A DNA stretch of 64,000 nt, from NCBI GenBank assembly GCA_900316055.1, contig ONBK01000001.1:124001-188000 (forward strand). The letters are read 5' to 3'. The notes below the pieces were generated by a model. The model had not been told where the DNA came from, searched no databases, and saw only the letters and a list, made by a program, of their open reading frames with translations. This document shows, one piece after another, positions 1 through 8,916 of the stretch (the stretch's first letter is position 1; each line of letters opens with the position of its first letter). The DNA comes from an uncultured Bacteroidales bacterium (GTDB lineage Bacteria; Bacteroidota; Bacteroidia; Bacteroidales; P3). Both the position numbers and the translations under genes were made by a program.

Positions 1-3000
1 CTTGACATTCCCGAGAGGGAGGTAGTTGAATTTATGTTTGACGGCCAAAAGGTCCAGGGTCGCAAAGGCTACACGATAGCGAAAGCGCTTCACGAGGCCG
101 GCTTCCCCGTACACAGTCATTCTCTCGATGGCCGCAACCGCTCTTTGGAATGCGGCATCGGCAAGTGCGGTGCCTGCGAGATGCTGGTCGACGGCAAAGT
201 GCGAAGAATCTGCATCACCCCCGTCGACGGGGTGAAAGAGGTGCGCATCATCGCCCACGAGGCTGACCTCCCGGGTGTCACCTTCGACGCCCCCGCCAAA
301 GACGAGGCCGCAAAAGACGTCACCATCTACAAGACCACCGTGGCCATCATCGGTGCCGGTCCTGCAGGTCTCGCTTGCCGCGAGCAACTCAACGCTTTCG
401 GTATCGACAATCTTGTCATCGACAACAACGGCCGCATCGGCGGTCAGTTCAATATGCAGACCCACCAGTTCTTCTTCTTCGAGAAAGAAAAGAAATACGG
501 TGGTATGCGTGGCTTCGATATCGCCAAGACTTTGGCGGGTGACAGCCAGGAGGGCATTCTACTTAACAACACCGTGTGGGACCTCCTGGAAGGTCCGCGT
601 ATCGCCATAAAGAATATCCTCACCAGCGAGATGGCTTACGTTGACGCCCAGTTCCTCGTTGTGGCCACGGGTGCAGTACCCTTCATGCCGGCCTTCGAGA
701 ACGATGACGTGCCGGGCGTCTACACCGCCGCCGTGTTCCAGAAGATGATGAACCAAGAGCACACTCTACTCGGCAAGCGTGTGCTGACGGTGGGTGCCGG
801 CAACATCGGCTACCTCACCTCCTACCAGGGCATGCAGGCCGGCGCCACCATCAAGGCCATCATCGAGGCCATGCCCCGCGAGGGCGGCTTCCCCGTCCAG
901 GCCAACCGCGTGCGCCGCCTCGGCATCCCCATCATGACGGGTTACACTTTGGTGCGCGCCATCCCCAATGCCGACATGACCGGTATCACGGGCGCCGTCA
1001 TCGCCAAGTGCGAGAATTTCAAGCCCGTCCCCGGCACCGAACAACTCATCGACGATATCGACATCATCAATATCTGCACCGGCCTCGTGCCCGACAACCA
1101 GCTGCTCACCAAAGGTAAGGAGCTCTTCGGCCACCACGTCTACGGCGTGGGCGATGCCGTCCGCATCGGCGAGGGCACCAGCGCCGTGCTCCGTGGCCGC
1201 CAATCGGCCTACGAGATAGCACAGGAGCTGGCCATCCGCTTCAACTACGACGACTATCTCGACATCTCGCGCCAGTATATCGACTCGCAGCAGCACCCTG
1301 TGCGCATCCTCGAGAAACCCAACCTGCCCAGCGTGGAGCGCATGTCGGCAAAGCCGTTCGTCCAGCTCGACTGCCTCTACGGCTTCGCCTGCAACCCTTG
1401 CACCTTCAGCTGTCCTCAGGGCGCCATCTCCAAACCCACCACGAGCAGCACCCCGACGGTAGACTACGACAAATGCATCGGCTGCATGGCCTGTGTCAAC
1501 CACTGCCCGGGTCTGGCCATCTTCGGCTATGATATGGCCAAGAACTGGTGCTTCCTGCCTATCGAATACGAAGTAGCCGACGGCGCCGAAGTGTTCCTGG
1601 TGGACAACAACGGTAAAAAGATTGGCGAGGGCAAGGTCGAGAAAGTCCTCAAGAAAGACAACAAGACCAACGTGGCCCGTGTATTCGTGGCACAAGTCAA
1701 TGGGCAGATGACCGATGTGAAGGGCTTAATCGTCCAAGGTGAAAGGTTAAAGGTGAAAGGTGAAACTGAAGAGGCCACTAACCTTTCACCTCTCACCTCT
1801 CACCTTTCACCTACCTACATCTGCCATTGCGAGGACATCACCGAGGAGCATCTGCTTGAGGTGGTAGGCGACCGCAAGTACATCTCGGTCGACGAGCTCA
1901 AGCATATCACCCGTATGGGAATGGGCCCCTGCCGCGGCAAGCGCTGTATCGCCCGCGCCCGTGGCGTGCTCCGTGCCCACGGCATCGAGCTCACCGGCGA
2001 GGCCACTCCCCGCGCCCCTCTCAGCAACCAAGTCTCCCTCGGCGACGTCTACACCGAAGGCCGCAAAGAGGTCTACGTCTTCCCCAAGGGCAACGACGTG
2101 CAGCATGAGGAGGTGAAGGTCTTCATTGCCGGCGGCGGCATCGCGGGCAGCGGCCTCTTCCGCTACTTCAGCGAGGCCGGCCTCAAACCCGTGATGGTCA
2201 ACTGGAGCCGCGGCGCCTCCTGGCGCAACATCGGCGGCGGCCGCCCGGCCTTCTCCAATCCCGACATCGCCGACATCGCACAGCATAGTCACGAAATCTT
2301 CAAGAGCATCCAAAAGGTGCACAACATCAACTACAAACCCACTCACTATGTGAATCTCGTCCACGACGAGGCCACCTACAAGGCCCTCGATGCCAGCCGC
2401 GCCTGGAGCGACGCCTATATGATCGACCGCAAGGACTTCAAGAAAGAGATATCACCCCTGTGGGACGACACCCGCGACACCTATAGCCATGCCCTAATCA
2501 CTCGCGACTGCTGGCAGGCCACCCCGGGGCGCGTCATCGACTACATCCGCGGCATCGCCGTCAGCCTCGGTGGCCGCTACTACGAGGACACCGAGCTGCT
2601 CAGCGTTTGGCGCAAGGGCGACAAGGTCGTCGCACTGGTACGCAATCACGAGGGCAAGTATGTCGAGTACACCTGCGGCCATTTCGTCAACGCCATGGGC
2701 TGGGGTGCCGAGAAGTTCACCGATATGCTGGGCATCGACACCGGCCTCTATCCCGTGAAGCACCAGGCCTTCATCACACGCCGCCTGCCTATGATGGGAC
2801 CCAACGGCGGCCCGCTGGATATGATTATCGACCGTCGCCACTACAAGGGCTTCAGCGCCGTCTACGGCCAACAGTTCGAGCACACTGGCCAGATTATCGG
2901 CTGCGCCAGCCCCGACACCGACGCCTACGAGACGCGTCAGAACATCAAGTACAACAGCAAAGAGTTCCTCGAAATTGTCAGCCAGGTCTTTGCCGAATGG

Positions 3001-3237
3001 CTGCCCAGCCTCAAGGATGTCAGCTTCCTGGCCTGCTGGGCGGGTCGCTACACCGAGCCGCGCTACATCGTCGACCCCGAGGTGGGTCTCCTCACCGGCC
3101 TCCGCGGCCACGGATTCATGCTGGGACAATATCTGGCCAAACTCTATGTAGACAAATACCTCGGCCGCGAGGTCCCCGGCTATATGAAAGAGTTGGCGCT
3201 CAGTGGACATGGATTAAGTGAGAATGCATTCAAGTAG
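1..3237 (+). CDS. Multidomain FAD-dependent oxidoreductase (fused HcnA/HcnB/HcnC-like), 5' partial
   Basis: The frame is open to the left edge, and the residues before the first ATG (position 34) read LDIPEREVVEF. That fits the start of the ferredoxin fold, so the true start lies outside the window. Numbering from the ATG at 34: a [2Fe-2S] domain (Cys40, 45, 48, 60); an FAD/NAD(P) disulfide-reductase-like domain with GAGPAG at 106-111 and a second Rossmann loop (VGAGNIG) near 255; two Cys clusters (CNPCTFSCP and CIGCMACVNHCP) near 450-495; a BFD-like [2Fe-2S] domain (CHCED through GPCRGKRC) near 600-645; and a C-terminal DAO-type FAD domain starting near GGGIAGSG. This order joins, in one chain, the subunits of HcnABC-type amino-acid or opine dehydrogenases. 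By family it should oxidise a small amino acid or imino acid and pass electrons through its Fe-S clusters. The substrate is unknown. Residues about 568-595 are a linker encoded by 7-bp repeats. Confidence 0.85.
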   Translation, partial: LDIPEREVVEFMFDGQKVQGRKGYTIAKALHEAGFPVHSHSLDGRNRSLECGIGKCGACEMLVDGKVRRICITPVDGVKEVRIIAHEADLPGVTFDAPAKDEAAKDVTIYKTTVAIIGAGPAGLACREQLNAFGIDNLVIDNNGRIGGQFNMQTHQFFFFEKEKKYGGMRGFDIAKTLAGDSQEGILLNNTVWDLLEGPRIAIKNILTSEMAYVDAQFLVVATGAVPFMPAFENDDVPGVYTAAVFQKMMNQEHTLLGKRVLTVGAGNIGYLTSYQGMQAGATIKAIIEAMPREGGFPVQANRVRRLGIPIMTGYTLVRAIPNADMTGITGAVIAKCENFKPVPGTEQLIDDIDIINICTGLVPDNQLLTKGKELFGHHVYGVGDAVRIGEGTSAVLRGRQSAYEIAQELAIRFNYDDYLDISRQYIDSQQHPVRILEKPNLPSVERMSAKPFVQLDCLYGFACNPCTFSCPQGAISKPTTSSTPTVDYDKCIGCMACVNHCPGLAIFGYDMAKNWCFLPIEYEVADGAEVFLVDNNGKKIGEGKVEKVLKKDNKTNVARVFVAQVNGQMTDVKGLIVQGERLKVKGETEEATNLSPLTSHLSPTYICHCEDITEEHLLEVVGDRKYISVDELKHITRMGMGPCRGKRCIARARGVLRAHGIELTGEATPRAPLSNQVSLGDVYTEGRKEVYVFPKGNDVQHEEVKVFIAGGGIAGSGLFRYFSEAGLKPVMVNWSRGASWRNIGGGRPAFSNPDIADIAQHSHEIFKSIQKVHNINYKPTHYVNLVHDEATYKALDASRAWSDAYMIDRKDFKKEISPLWDDTRDTYSHALITRDCWQATPGRVIDYIRGIAVSLGGRYYEDTELLSVWRKGDKVVALVRNHEGKYVEYTCGHFVNAMGWGAEKFTDMLGIDTGLYPVKHQAFITRRLPMMGPNGGPLDMIIDRRHYKGFSAVYGQQFEHTGQIIGCASPDTDAYETRQNIKYNSKEFLEIVSQVFAEWLPSLKDVSFLACWAGRYTEPRYIVDPEVGLLTGLRGHGFMLGQYLAKLYVDKYLGREVPGYMKELALSGHGLSENAFK
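1736..1816. repeat. Inverted 7-bp tandem repeats inside the oxidoreductase gene
   Basis: About four AGGTGAA-like units are followed, after a short spacer, by their reverse complement (TTCACCT-like units), so the DNA can fold into a hairpin. The stretch is in frame and encodes a low-complexity linker between the ferredoxin and BFD-like domains. The same units occur in several other genes of the window. Confidence 0.85.
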
Positions 3238-5832
3238 ATGAGAGAGAAACCATTTGTCCCATACTTCTTTGCACTCCTTGCACTCCTCCTCCTGCCTTTC
3301 ACCCTCCAGGCGCAAAGTCCGGTGACGGGAGTGCAAGGACGTGTGCGCGACGCCGTGACCAACGAGCCTATCCCCTTCGTCCAGATTGTCTTCGAGGGCA
3401 CCACCATTGGCGCCGAGACCGACATGGACGGCAAGTTCGCCATCTCCAACAACCAAGGCTACACCTCCGTCTCTTTCCGTATGATGGGCTACGAGCCCCA
3501 GAAGCTCAAACTCGAACGCGGCAAGACCAAGAAACGCCTCACCGTGAAGCTCGTGCCCAAGGGACAGACGCTCAAGGCCGTGGAGATTACTGCCAAGAAG
3601 GGCAACGGGAAGTATTCCCGCAAAAACAATCCCGCTGTCGAGCTGGCCAACAAGGTGATTGACCACAAGGAGGAGAACCGCCTCAAGGCCACGCCCCTCT
3701 ACCGCCGCAATGTCTATGAGCGCCTCTCCATGTCGCTCGACGATTTCAACCCCGACTTCGACAGCAACTGGTTCTGGCGCAAGCTGAATTTCCTCGAGAA
3801 ATACATCGACGAGACGGCTTTCGACGCCACCCCCATCCTCATCGTCTCCATCCGCGAACTCCTGGCTGAGGAGTGCTACCGCAAAAACCCCAAAATCGAA
3901 CGCCGCCTCGTCACGGGCAAGCGTATGGAGGGACTCGACGAGGTGCTCAGCGACGAGGGCATCGACGAGAACATCCGCGCCATGTTCAACCCCGTCGACA
4001 TCTACGACGGCGATGTCGAGCTGATGCTCAACCATTTCACCAGCCCCCTCTCCTCCGTCCTCGGCACCTCATTCTACAAGTTCTACATCACCGACACCAC
4101 CTTCGTCGACGGCCAGAAGTGCGTCGAGCTCAGTTTCGTCCCCGCCAACCAGCAGAGCTATGGCTTCACTGGCAGGATGTATGTCTCGCTCGATCCCGAC
4201 AGCACCTTTGCACTCACCAAGTATGTGATGACCGTCTCCCCCCATGTCAACCTCAACTTCGTGCGCGACCTCTCCATCGTCCAGACCTTCAAACGCGACA
4301 GCGCCTCCGGCAAATACCTCCCCACCCGCTGCGACACCTATGGCCGCATGTTCATCTCCCGCCACCTCCAGGAACTCTACGTCCATCAGATGCGCGTCTA
4401 CACCAACTACGACCTCAGCGACTCCGCCCAAATGCTGCCCGACAGTCTCTTCTCCACCTTCGAGCATGAGGTCATCCTGCCAAAGGATAAACTGATGACC
4501 TACAAGAGTGATTTCAACGACCGTCGCCCGATCTCTCTCTCTGCCAAGGAGACCATTCTCGATAGCATGTGGGTTGAACTCAACCGCCTGCCCGAGTTCC
4601 GCGCCGGCAAATACATCGTCGAGATGCTCGCCTCCGGCTATATCCCCACCACAAAAGAACGTTCCGAAAGCCGATTCGACATCGGTCCCGTCTATAATAT
4701 CCTCAGCTTCAACCACCAGGAAGGATGGCGCATCCGCCTCGGCGGCATGACCAAGGCCACCCTGAGTCCTCGCAATTTCCTCGAGGGCTACCTCGCCTAC
4801 GGCTTCCGCGACAAGCGCCCCAAGGGTAGCATTGCCCTCTTCCACACCCTCGACGACAAGGCCAACCACGTCCATGAGGCGCCCTTCAGCAGCGTCAGCC
4901 TCAGCGCCTCCTACGAGCTGGAGGCCCCCGGCCAGAGTTACGGCAGTTTCGACCGCGACAATATCCTGTCGTCCTCCGACAAGGAGATGAACGTGCAGTA
5001 TGTCGCTCAGGCCATGCTGCGCTTCCGCAAAGAATGGAAGAGCCACATGCGTTTCGACACCTGGCTGGCGGCACGACGCTATGAACCTTCTGGCTCTCTC
5101 GAATATCTCGAATATCAGCCCGACGGCTCCCTCCGCCGCGTCGATTTCTTCAACGAGGTCGAGTGGCATGCCGGCGTCAGCTTCACGCCTAATTTTGCTC
5201 CCGGCACCCGCCGCCGCGAGACCCAGTCCAACCTCCGCAAGGACGGTCCCGTCATCACCCTCGACCACACCATCGACCTCGTCGACGGTGAACGTTGGGT
5301 CCAACACTCCACCTTCTCCGCCGACAAGCGTTTCTGGCTCTCCTCCTTCGGCTACATCGACGCCCGCGTCGTCGCCGGCGCCATCTGGAACCGCGCCCCC
5401 TACACTCGCCTCTATATCCCCACCGGCAACTCGGGACTCTTCCTCTCTTCCAGCGCCTTCAACAGCATGACCCCCATGGAGTTCATCATGGACCGCTACG
5501 CCTCTTTCTTCGCCACCTATCACCTCAAAGGCTGGCTGCTCAACCGCATACCTCTCATCAACAAACTACGTCTGCGCGAAGTAGTGGGATTCAACATCCT
5601 CTATGGTACCCTCACCGAACAAAACGACCTCAGTGGAGACCGCACAGGCCTCTACCGCCTTCCCACAGGCACCAAGGCCATCGGCGACGCACCCTACATG
5701 GAATACAGCCTCGGCATTGAGAACATCTTCCGCCTCATCCGCGTCGACTTCATCCGTCGTATCAGTTACATCGACGGCTGGGACAAAAAAGACTGCTGGT
5801 TTATCCGCATCGACCTGAAACTCGCATTATAA
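3238..5832 (+). CDS. DUF5686 / carboxypeptidase-regulatory-like outer-membrane protein
   Basis: The 864-aa product has a signal peptide ending near LLPFTLQAQ. A carboxypeptidase-regulatory-like beta-sandwich follows (about residues 28-115, with GRVRDAVTNEPIPFVQIVF). The remainder matches what I know of the Bacteroidetes DUF5686 family, with a C-terminal half rich in alternating aromatic and polar strands and a terminal aromatic-flanked strand, as in outer-membrane barrels. The ATG follows directly on the stop codon of the preceding gene (TAG then ATG), so translation is probably coupled. The signal-peptide core contains a 9-bp repeat (TTGCACTCC). The biochemical role of the family is not established. 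Surface carbohydrate or protein handling is only a guess. Confidence 0.8.
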   Translation: MREKPFVPYFFALLALLLLPFTLQAQSPVTGVQGRVRDAVTNEPIPFVQIVFEGTTIGAETDMDGKFAISNNQGYTSVSFRMMGYEPQKLKLERGKTKKRLTVKLVPKGQTLKAVEITAKKGNGKYSRKNNPAVELANKVIDHKEENRLKATPLYRRNVYERLSMSLDDFNPDFDSNWFWRKLNFLEKYIDETAFDATPILIVSIRELLAEECYRKNPKIERRLVTGKRMEGLDEVLSDEGIDENIRAMFNPVDIYDGDVELMLNHFTSPLSSVLGTSFYKFYITDTTFVDGQKCVELSFVPANQQSYGFTGRMYVSLDPDSTFALTKYVMTVSPHVNLNFVRDLSIVQTFKRDSASGKYLPTRCDTYGRMFISRHLQELYVHQMRVYTNYDLSDSAQMLPDSLFSTFEHEVILPKDKLMTYKSDFNDRRPISLSAKETILDSMWVELNRLPEFRAGKYIVEMLASGYIPTTKERSESRFDIGPVYNILSFNHQEGWRIRLGGMTKATLSPRNFLEGYLAYGFRDKRPKGSIALFHTLDDKANHVHEAPFSSVSLSASYELEAPGQSYGSFDRDNILSSSDKEMNVQYVAQAMLRFRKEWKSHMRFDTWLAARRYEPSGSLEYLEYQPDGSLRRVDFFNEVEWHAGVSFTPNFAPGTRRRETQSNLRKDGPVITLDHTIDLVDGERWVQHSTFSADKRFWLSSFGYIDARVVAGAIWNRAPYTRLYIPTGNSGLFLSSSAFNSMTPMEFIMDRYASFFATYHLKGWLLNRIPLINKLRLREVVGFNILYGTLTEQNDLSGDRTGLYRLPTGTKAIGDAPYMEYSLGIENIFRLIRVDFIRRISYIDGWDKKDCWFIRIDLKLAL

Positions 5833-5839
5833 AAAAGGG

Positions 5840-6307
5840 TTAAAGAAACTTCACCATCTCTTCGAGGTAACGACGGTCGGTGTCGTCGAAGGTGGCGAGT
5901 TCGCGACTGTCGATATCGAGCACCGCTATTACATCGTCGCCCTTAAATATGGGTACCACTATCTCACTGCGGCTCTCGCTGCTGCAGGCAATATGGCCTG
6001 GGAACTCCTCCACATCGGCCACTACGATTGTCCGCCGCTCTTTCCACGCTGTGCCACAAACCCCACGTCCATAAGCGATATGCACGCAGGCTATAGGTCC
6101 TTGAAACGGCCCTAACAATAGTTCTACCTCCGACCTTTGACCGCCGACCTCCGACCTCATAACTCTATAGAACCCCGTCCACCAAAAGCCAAATTCGTAA
6201 TGCAGCAATGCTGCCACATTGGCCATCTTGGCAATCATATCATTTTCTCCCTCGCAGAGAGCCTTCACTTGCGGCAACAATGCCTCATATTTCTCAGTTT
6301 TGTTCAT
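5840..6307 (-). CDS. msrC: Free methionine-(R)-sulfoxide reductase (GAF domain)
   Basis: This 155-aa single-GAF protein matches the fRMsr family, which reduces free methionine-R-sulfoxide in the cytoplasm using thioredoxin. All three family cysteines are present: Cys74 (GPIACVHI), Cys84 (GRGVCG) and Cys108 (HIACSS), with the same spacing as in the E. coli enzyme. Residues 51-61 (RSEVGGQRSEV) are an insertion encoded by five 7-bp units of the GAGGTCG type. It falls where the family normally has a short turn before LLGPFQGP. The gene is 7 bp downstream of the fucosidase gene and is probably the last gene of the tatAC operon, which fits a redox-repair theme. Confidence 0.9.
   Translation of the reverse strand: MNKTEKYEALLPQVKALCEGENDMIAKMANVAALLHYEFGFWWTGFYRVMRSEVGGQRSEVELLLGPFQGPIACVHIAYGRGVCGTAWKERRTIVVADVEEFPGHIACSSESRSEIVVPIFKGDDVIAVLDIDSRELATFDDTDRRYLEEMVKFL
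6124..6158 (-). repeat. Five 7-bp repeats within the msrC coding sequence
   Basis: Read on the minus strand, the units are GAGGTCG, GAGGTCG, GCGGTCA, AAGGTCG and GAGGTAG. They lie in frame inside the sulfoxide reductase gene and encode its loop insertion. Confidence 0.85.
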
Positions 6308-6314
6308 TGGGGCT

Positions 6315-8027
6315 TTATTTCATTATTTCCTTAACCATGGCATAGGGCGCTTTATCGATGAGGGTTATCTCGTAACGATGCTTGCCATCCCTGCTTTGGG
6401 TGTAGCGTTTGTTACCGTCGCAATAGGGGGCCAGCGGACGGGTTCCATAGATGGCATAGCCGTTCCTCTCCAGCCATTTCCCTATCTCCTCCATTCGATT
6501 CAGGGCTTCTGCAGGCAACTTGCCATCCGCATCGGGTCCTACGTTAAGCAACAAGTTGCCACCCTTGGACACTACGTCGCAGAGCATATGAATGAGCGTC
6601 TTGGTGCTCTTGTAGTTGTCGTTCGGCACATAACTCCAGCTGTCGCCCATAGTCATGCAGGTCTCCCAGGGGTATGGCAACAGCGTGTCGGGCACCTGCT
6701 TCTCGGGAGTACGGTAATTCTCGTATCTGCCTCCCACACTTCGGTCGACGATAATCATCCGAGGGTTCTTTTCTCTGGCCATGGCAGCGATGCGAGGCAT
6801 GTCGATATCCTGCACCTGACCGCTGCATCCAAGCCACGGACGCGTCTCGTTGTCGACGCTCCACGCCGGACGTATCCAGCCGCCATCAAGCCAAAGGATA
6901 TCTATGCTGCCGTAGTTGTGCGTAAGTTCGTGTATCTGGTTGTAGGTGAAATCACAGAAACGCTCCCAGCGGTCGGGATGATCAGCGATGGAATAGTTGA
7001 CATTACGGTCGGGCAGCGACCACTCATGTGCCCAATAATCATCGCTATGCCAGTCGGGCTTGGAGAAATAGAGTCCCGTCCAGAAACCCGCGCTGCGGAA
7101 GGCATCGACCACTCCACGGGTAAAATCTCTCTGCGCCGGACAGTCCTTCCCTGTGCTGCTGTAGTCGGTCTCCTTGGTGTCGAACATGCAGAATCCATCG
7201 TGGTGCTTGGTGGTGAAGACCACATACTTCATGCCCGCCTTTTTAGCCGCTGCAGCCCATCCTTCAGGGTCGAAATGCTGAGGATTGAAGGTCTTGTTCA
7301 AGGACTGATAAGCCTGCTTATACTTATAGAAGTCCTCCCCTTTTGTGCCTCTGACAGGCCGTCCGTCGGCACCCAACCGTTCTCGTGTAATCCACGATTC
7401 GTTGCAGATGCTCCAACTCTCCACCACACCCCACTGGGCATAAATGCCCCAGTGCATCATAAAACCGAACTTGAGGTCCTGCCATTCCCCGATACGTTTC
7501 ACAATGTCAGGATGGCTCTCGGGGATGGAATCATGAGGCTCTATCAAGGGCTTGATCTCGCGTTCGAAGATGTCGCGACGGACGATGCGATAGTGTGGAT
7601 GGTAGGCCTCGTTGAAAGCCCGGCTGTGGTGCTTCACCTGACTTGGGTCGACCGAAGGCATCCCCTGTGCGCTGCGCAGTACCGCCGAGGTCAGCTGTTG
7701 CAGACTGATACGACCGTCCTTAATCACTCGCAGGTTGACCCTTACGAAGTTGCTGTCACACAACGTGTACTCATAAAGAGGAAAATCCGAGGCTCCCGGA
7801 AGTTCCATGTTTCCTACCTCTTCCCGAATATAGCGGGCGCAAGAGACCGAGTCCTTGATAAGGTGTCCAGGACCATAGCTGTCCTGAAACAGCAGTTTTT
7901 GAAGATCCTGCTCCTCAGCAGCAGGATAACGCTCGGCATAGCGTTGCAACGCCTCGGGACACTGAGCATGGAGAGGTGAGTGTAAGGTGAAAAGTGAAAC
8001 GATTGCTATAAGGAATAATTTTTTCAT
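6315..8027 (-). CDS. Alpha-L-fucosidase (GH29) with an extra N-terminal domain
   Basis: The 570-aa protein has a signal peptide (cleavage near LHAQ, residues 1-21) whose core is encoded by 7-bp repeats. From about residue 170 it is a GH29 retaining alpha-L-fucosidase, with MHWGIYAQWG, FTTKHHDGFCMFDT and ILWLDGGW, where Asp381 is the expected nucleophile. Residues about 22-165 form a separate domain with QDLQKLLFQ, YGPGHLI and EAYHPHYRIV. I remember similar stand-alone hypothetical proteins in gut anaerobes but know no function. GH29 enzymes remove fucose from host or plant glycans in the periplasm. The start codon overlaps the tatC stop by 4 bp, so the gene is co-transcribed with tatAC, although the signal peptide looks Sec-type. 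Confidence 0.9.
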   Translation of the reverse strand: MKKLFLIAIVSLFTLHSPLHAQCPEALQRYAERYPAAEEQDLQKLLFQDSYGPGHLIKDSVSCARYIREEVGNMELPGASDFPLYEYTLCDSNFVRVNLRVIKDGRISLQQLTSAVLRSAQGMPSVDPSQVKHHSRAFNEAYHPHYRIVRRDIFEREIKPLIEPHDSIPESHPDIVKRIGEWQDLKFGFMMHWGIYAQWGVVESWSICNESWITRERLGADGRPVRGTKGEDFYKYKQAYQSLNKTFNPQHFDPEGWAAAAKKAGMKYVVFTTKHHDGFCMFDTKETDYSSTGKDCPAQRDFTRGVVDAFRSAGFWTGLYFSKPDWHSDDYWAHEWSLPDRNVNYSIADHPDRWERFCDFTYNQIHELTHNYGSIDILWLDGGWIRPAWSVDNETRPWLGCSGQVQDIDMPRIAAMAREKNPRMIIVDRSVGGRYENYRTPEKQVPDTLLPYPWETCMTMGDSWSYVPNDNYKSTKTLIHMLCDVVSKGGNLLLNVGPDADGKLPAEALNRMEEIGKWLERNGYAIYGTRPLAPYCDGNKRYTQSRDGKHRYEITLIDKAPYAMVKEIMK

Positions 8028-8716
8028 TTTTCTACACGTTTAACAATTAATATGCTGAGTTCCCATAGCAGATAGATGGGGACGGAAACGAGACTGAGGG
8101 TGAAAGGGTCTCCGGTGGGGGTGATGATGGCACCGACGATAAGGATAACGACGACAGCATGTCGGCGGTATTTCCGCATAAAGGCACTCTTCAGTAGGCC
8201 GAACTTCCCTAATAGCCAGCAGAGCACGGGAAGCTCAAAGACAACACCCATCAGCAGACTCATCACTGTAAGCAGGGAGATGTAGGAAGAGAGCGATATT
8301 TGGTTAGGCACCTCCGACGAGACCTGATAAGTACCCAGAAACTGAACAGTAAAAGGGAAGATGATAAAGTAGTTGAGAAGCACTCCTGCGAGAAAGAGCA
8401 GGTATCCCCCACCCGCGGCACGAATGGCCAAGCGCCGTTCGAGGTCGTAGAGACCCGGAGCCACAAAGGCGAAGAGTTGATAGAGGATATAAGGCGAGAC
8501 CACTATGATGCCCATCCATAGAGCCACACGCATGTGGGTGAAGAACTGCTGGGTAATCTCAATATTGATAAGTGAGATATTATCTCCCTTCGGAGCCAGA
8601 ATAATGGCAAAGAGTGGTTCCTTGAAACAGAAGCACGCCACTGCGGCGACAAGCGCAGCAACCAACATGCGCCACAGGCGTGAGCGCAACTCATCAAGGT
8701 GCTCCCAGAAAGTCAC
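8024..8716 (-). CDS. tatC: Sec-independent protein translocase TatC
   Basis: The 230-aa integral membrane protein has about six membrane segments and TatC signatures near the N terminus (FWEHLDELRSRLW) and in the first periplasmic loop and following segment (FVAPGLYDLERR). TatC recognises twin-arginine signal peptides and, with TatA, exports folded and often cofactor-containing proteins. It starts with GTG, overlapping the tatA stop (GTGA). The gene just upstream of tatA encodes a clear Tat substrate. The 3' end overlaps the fucosidase start by 4 bp. Confidence 0.95.
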   Translation of the reverse strand: MTFWEHLDELRSRLWRMLVAALVAAVACFCFKEPLFAIILAPKGDNISLINIEITQQFFTHMRVALWMGIIVVSPYILYQLFAFVAPGLYDLERRLAIRAAGGGYLLFLAGVLLNYFIIFPFTVQFLGTYQVSSEVPNQISLSSYISLLTVMSLLMGVVFELPVLCWLLGKFGLLKSAFMRKYRRHAVVVILIVGAIITPTGDPFTLSLVSVPIYLLWELSILIVKRVEK

Positions 8717-8916
8717 TGCTTGGAGGATTCCGGTTTTTCCGGACTATCCGGAGACTCCGGTTTATTATCTTCTACTCCATTCATGCCGTCCTTGAAACTC
8801 TTGACTCCCTTGCCCACGCCATGCATGAGTTCGGGGATTTTCTTGCCGCCGAAAAGCAGCAAGATAGCGAGGACTATGACGATAATTTCCCAAGTTCCTA
8901 ACATTAACAGTTTCAT
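8713..8916 (-). CDS. tatA: Sec-independent protein translocase TatA
   Basis: This 67-aa protein has one N-terminal membrane helix (about residues 8-22) followed by the hinge and amphipathic helix LFGGKKIPELMHGVGKGVK and a charged, proline-rich tail. This is the TatA/E pore-forming subunit layout. No tatB is present nearby, which fits a minimal TatAC system. ATGA overlaps with both neighbours indicate tight translational coupling with the ferredoxin-AKR gene and tatC. Confidence 0.95.
   Translation of the reverse strand: MKLLMLGTWEIIVIVLAILLLFGGKKIPELMHGVGKGVKSFKDGMNGVEDNKPESPDSPEKPESSKQ

Noticed and set aside
4069-5523. 484-codon minus-strand frame opposite the DUF5686 gene
   Set aside because: Its Gly/Val/Glu-rich composition is what the reverse complement of a GC-rich gene gives. 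No recognisable domain.
6219-7979. Long open frame (586 codons) on the plus strand opposite the fucosidase
   Set aside because: Antisense shadow. The minus strand encodes a clear GH29 enzyme with signal peptide and catalytic motif.
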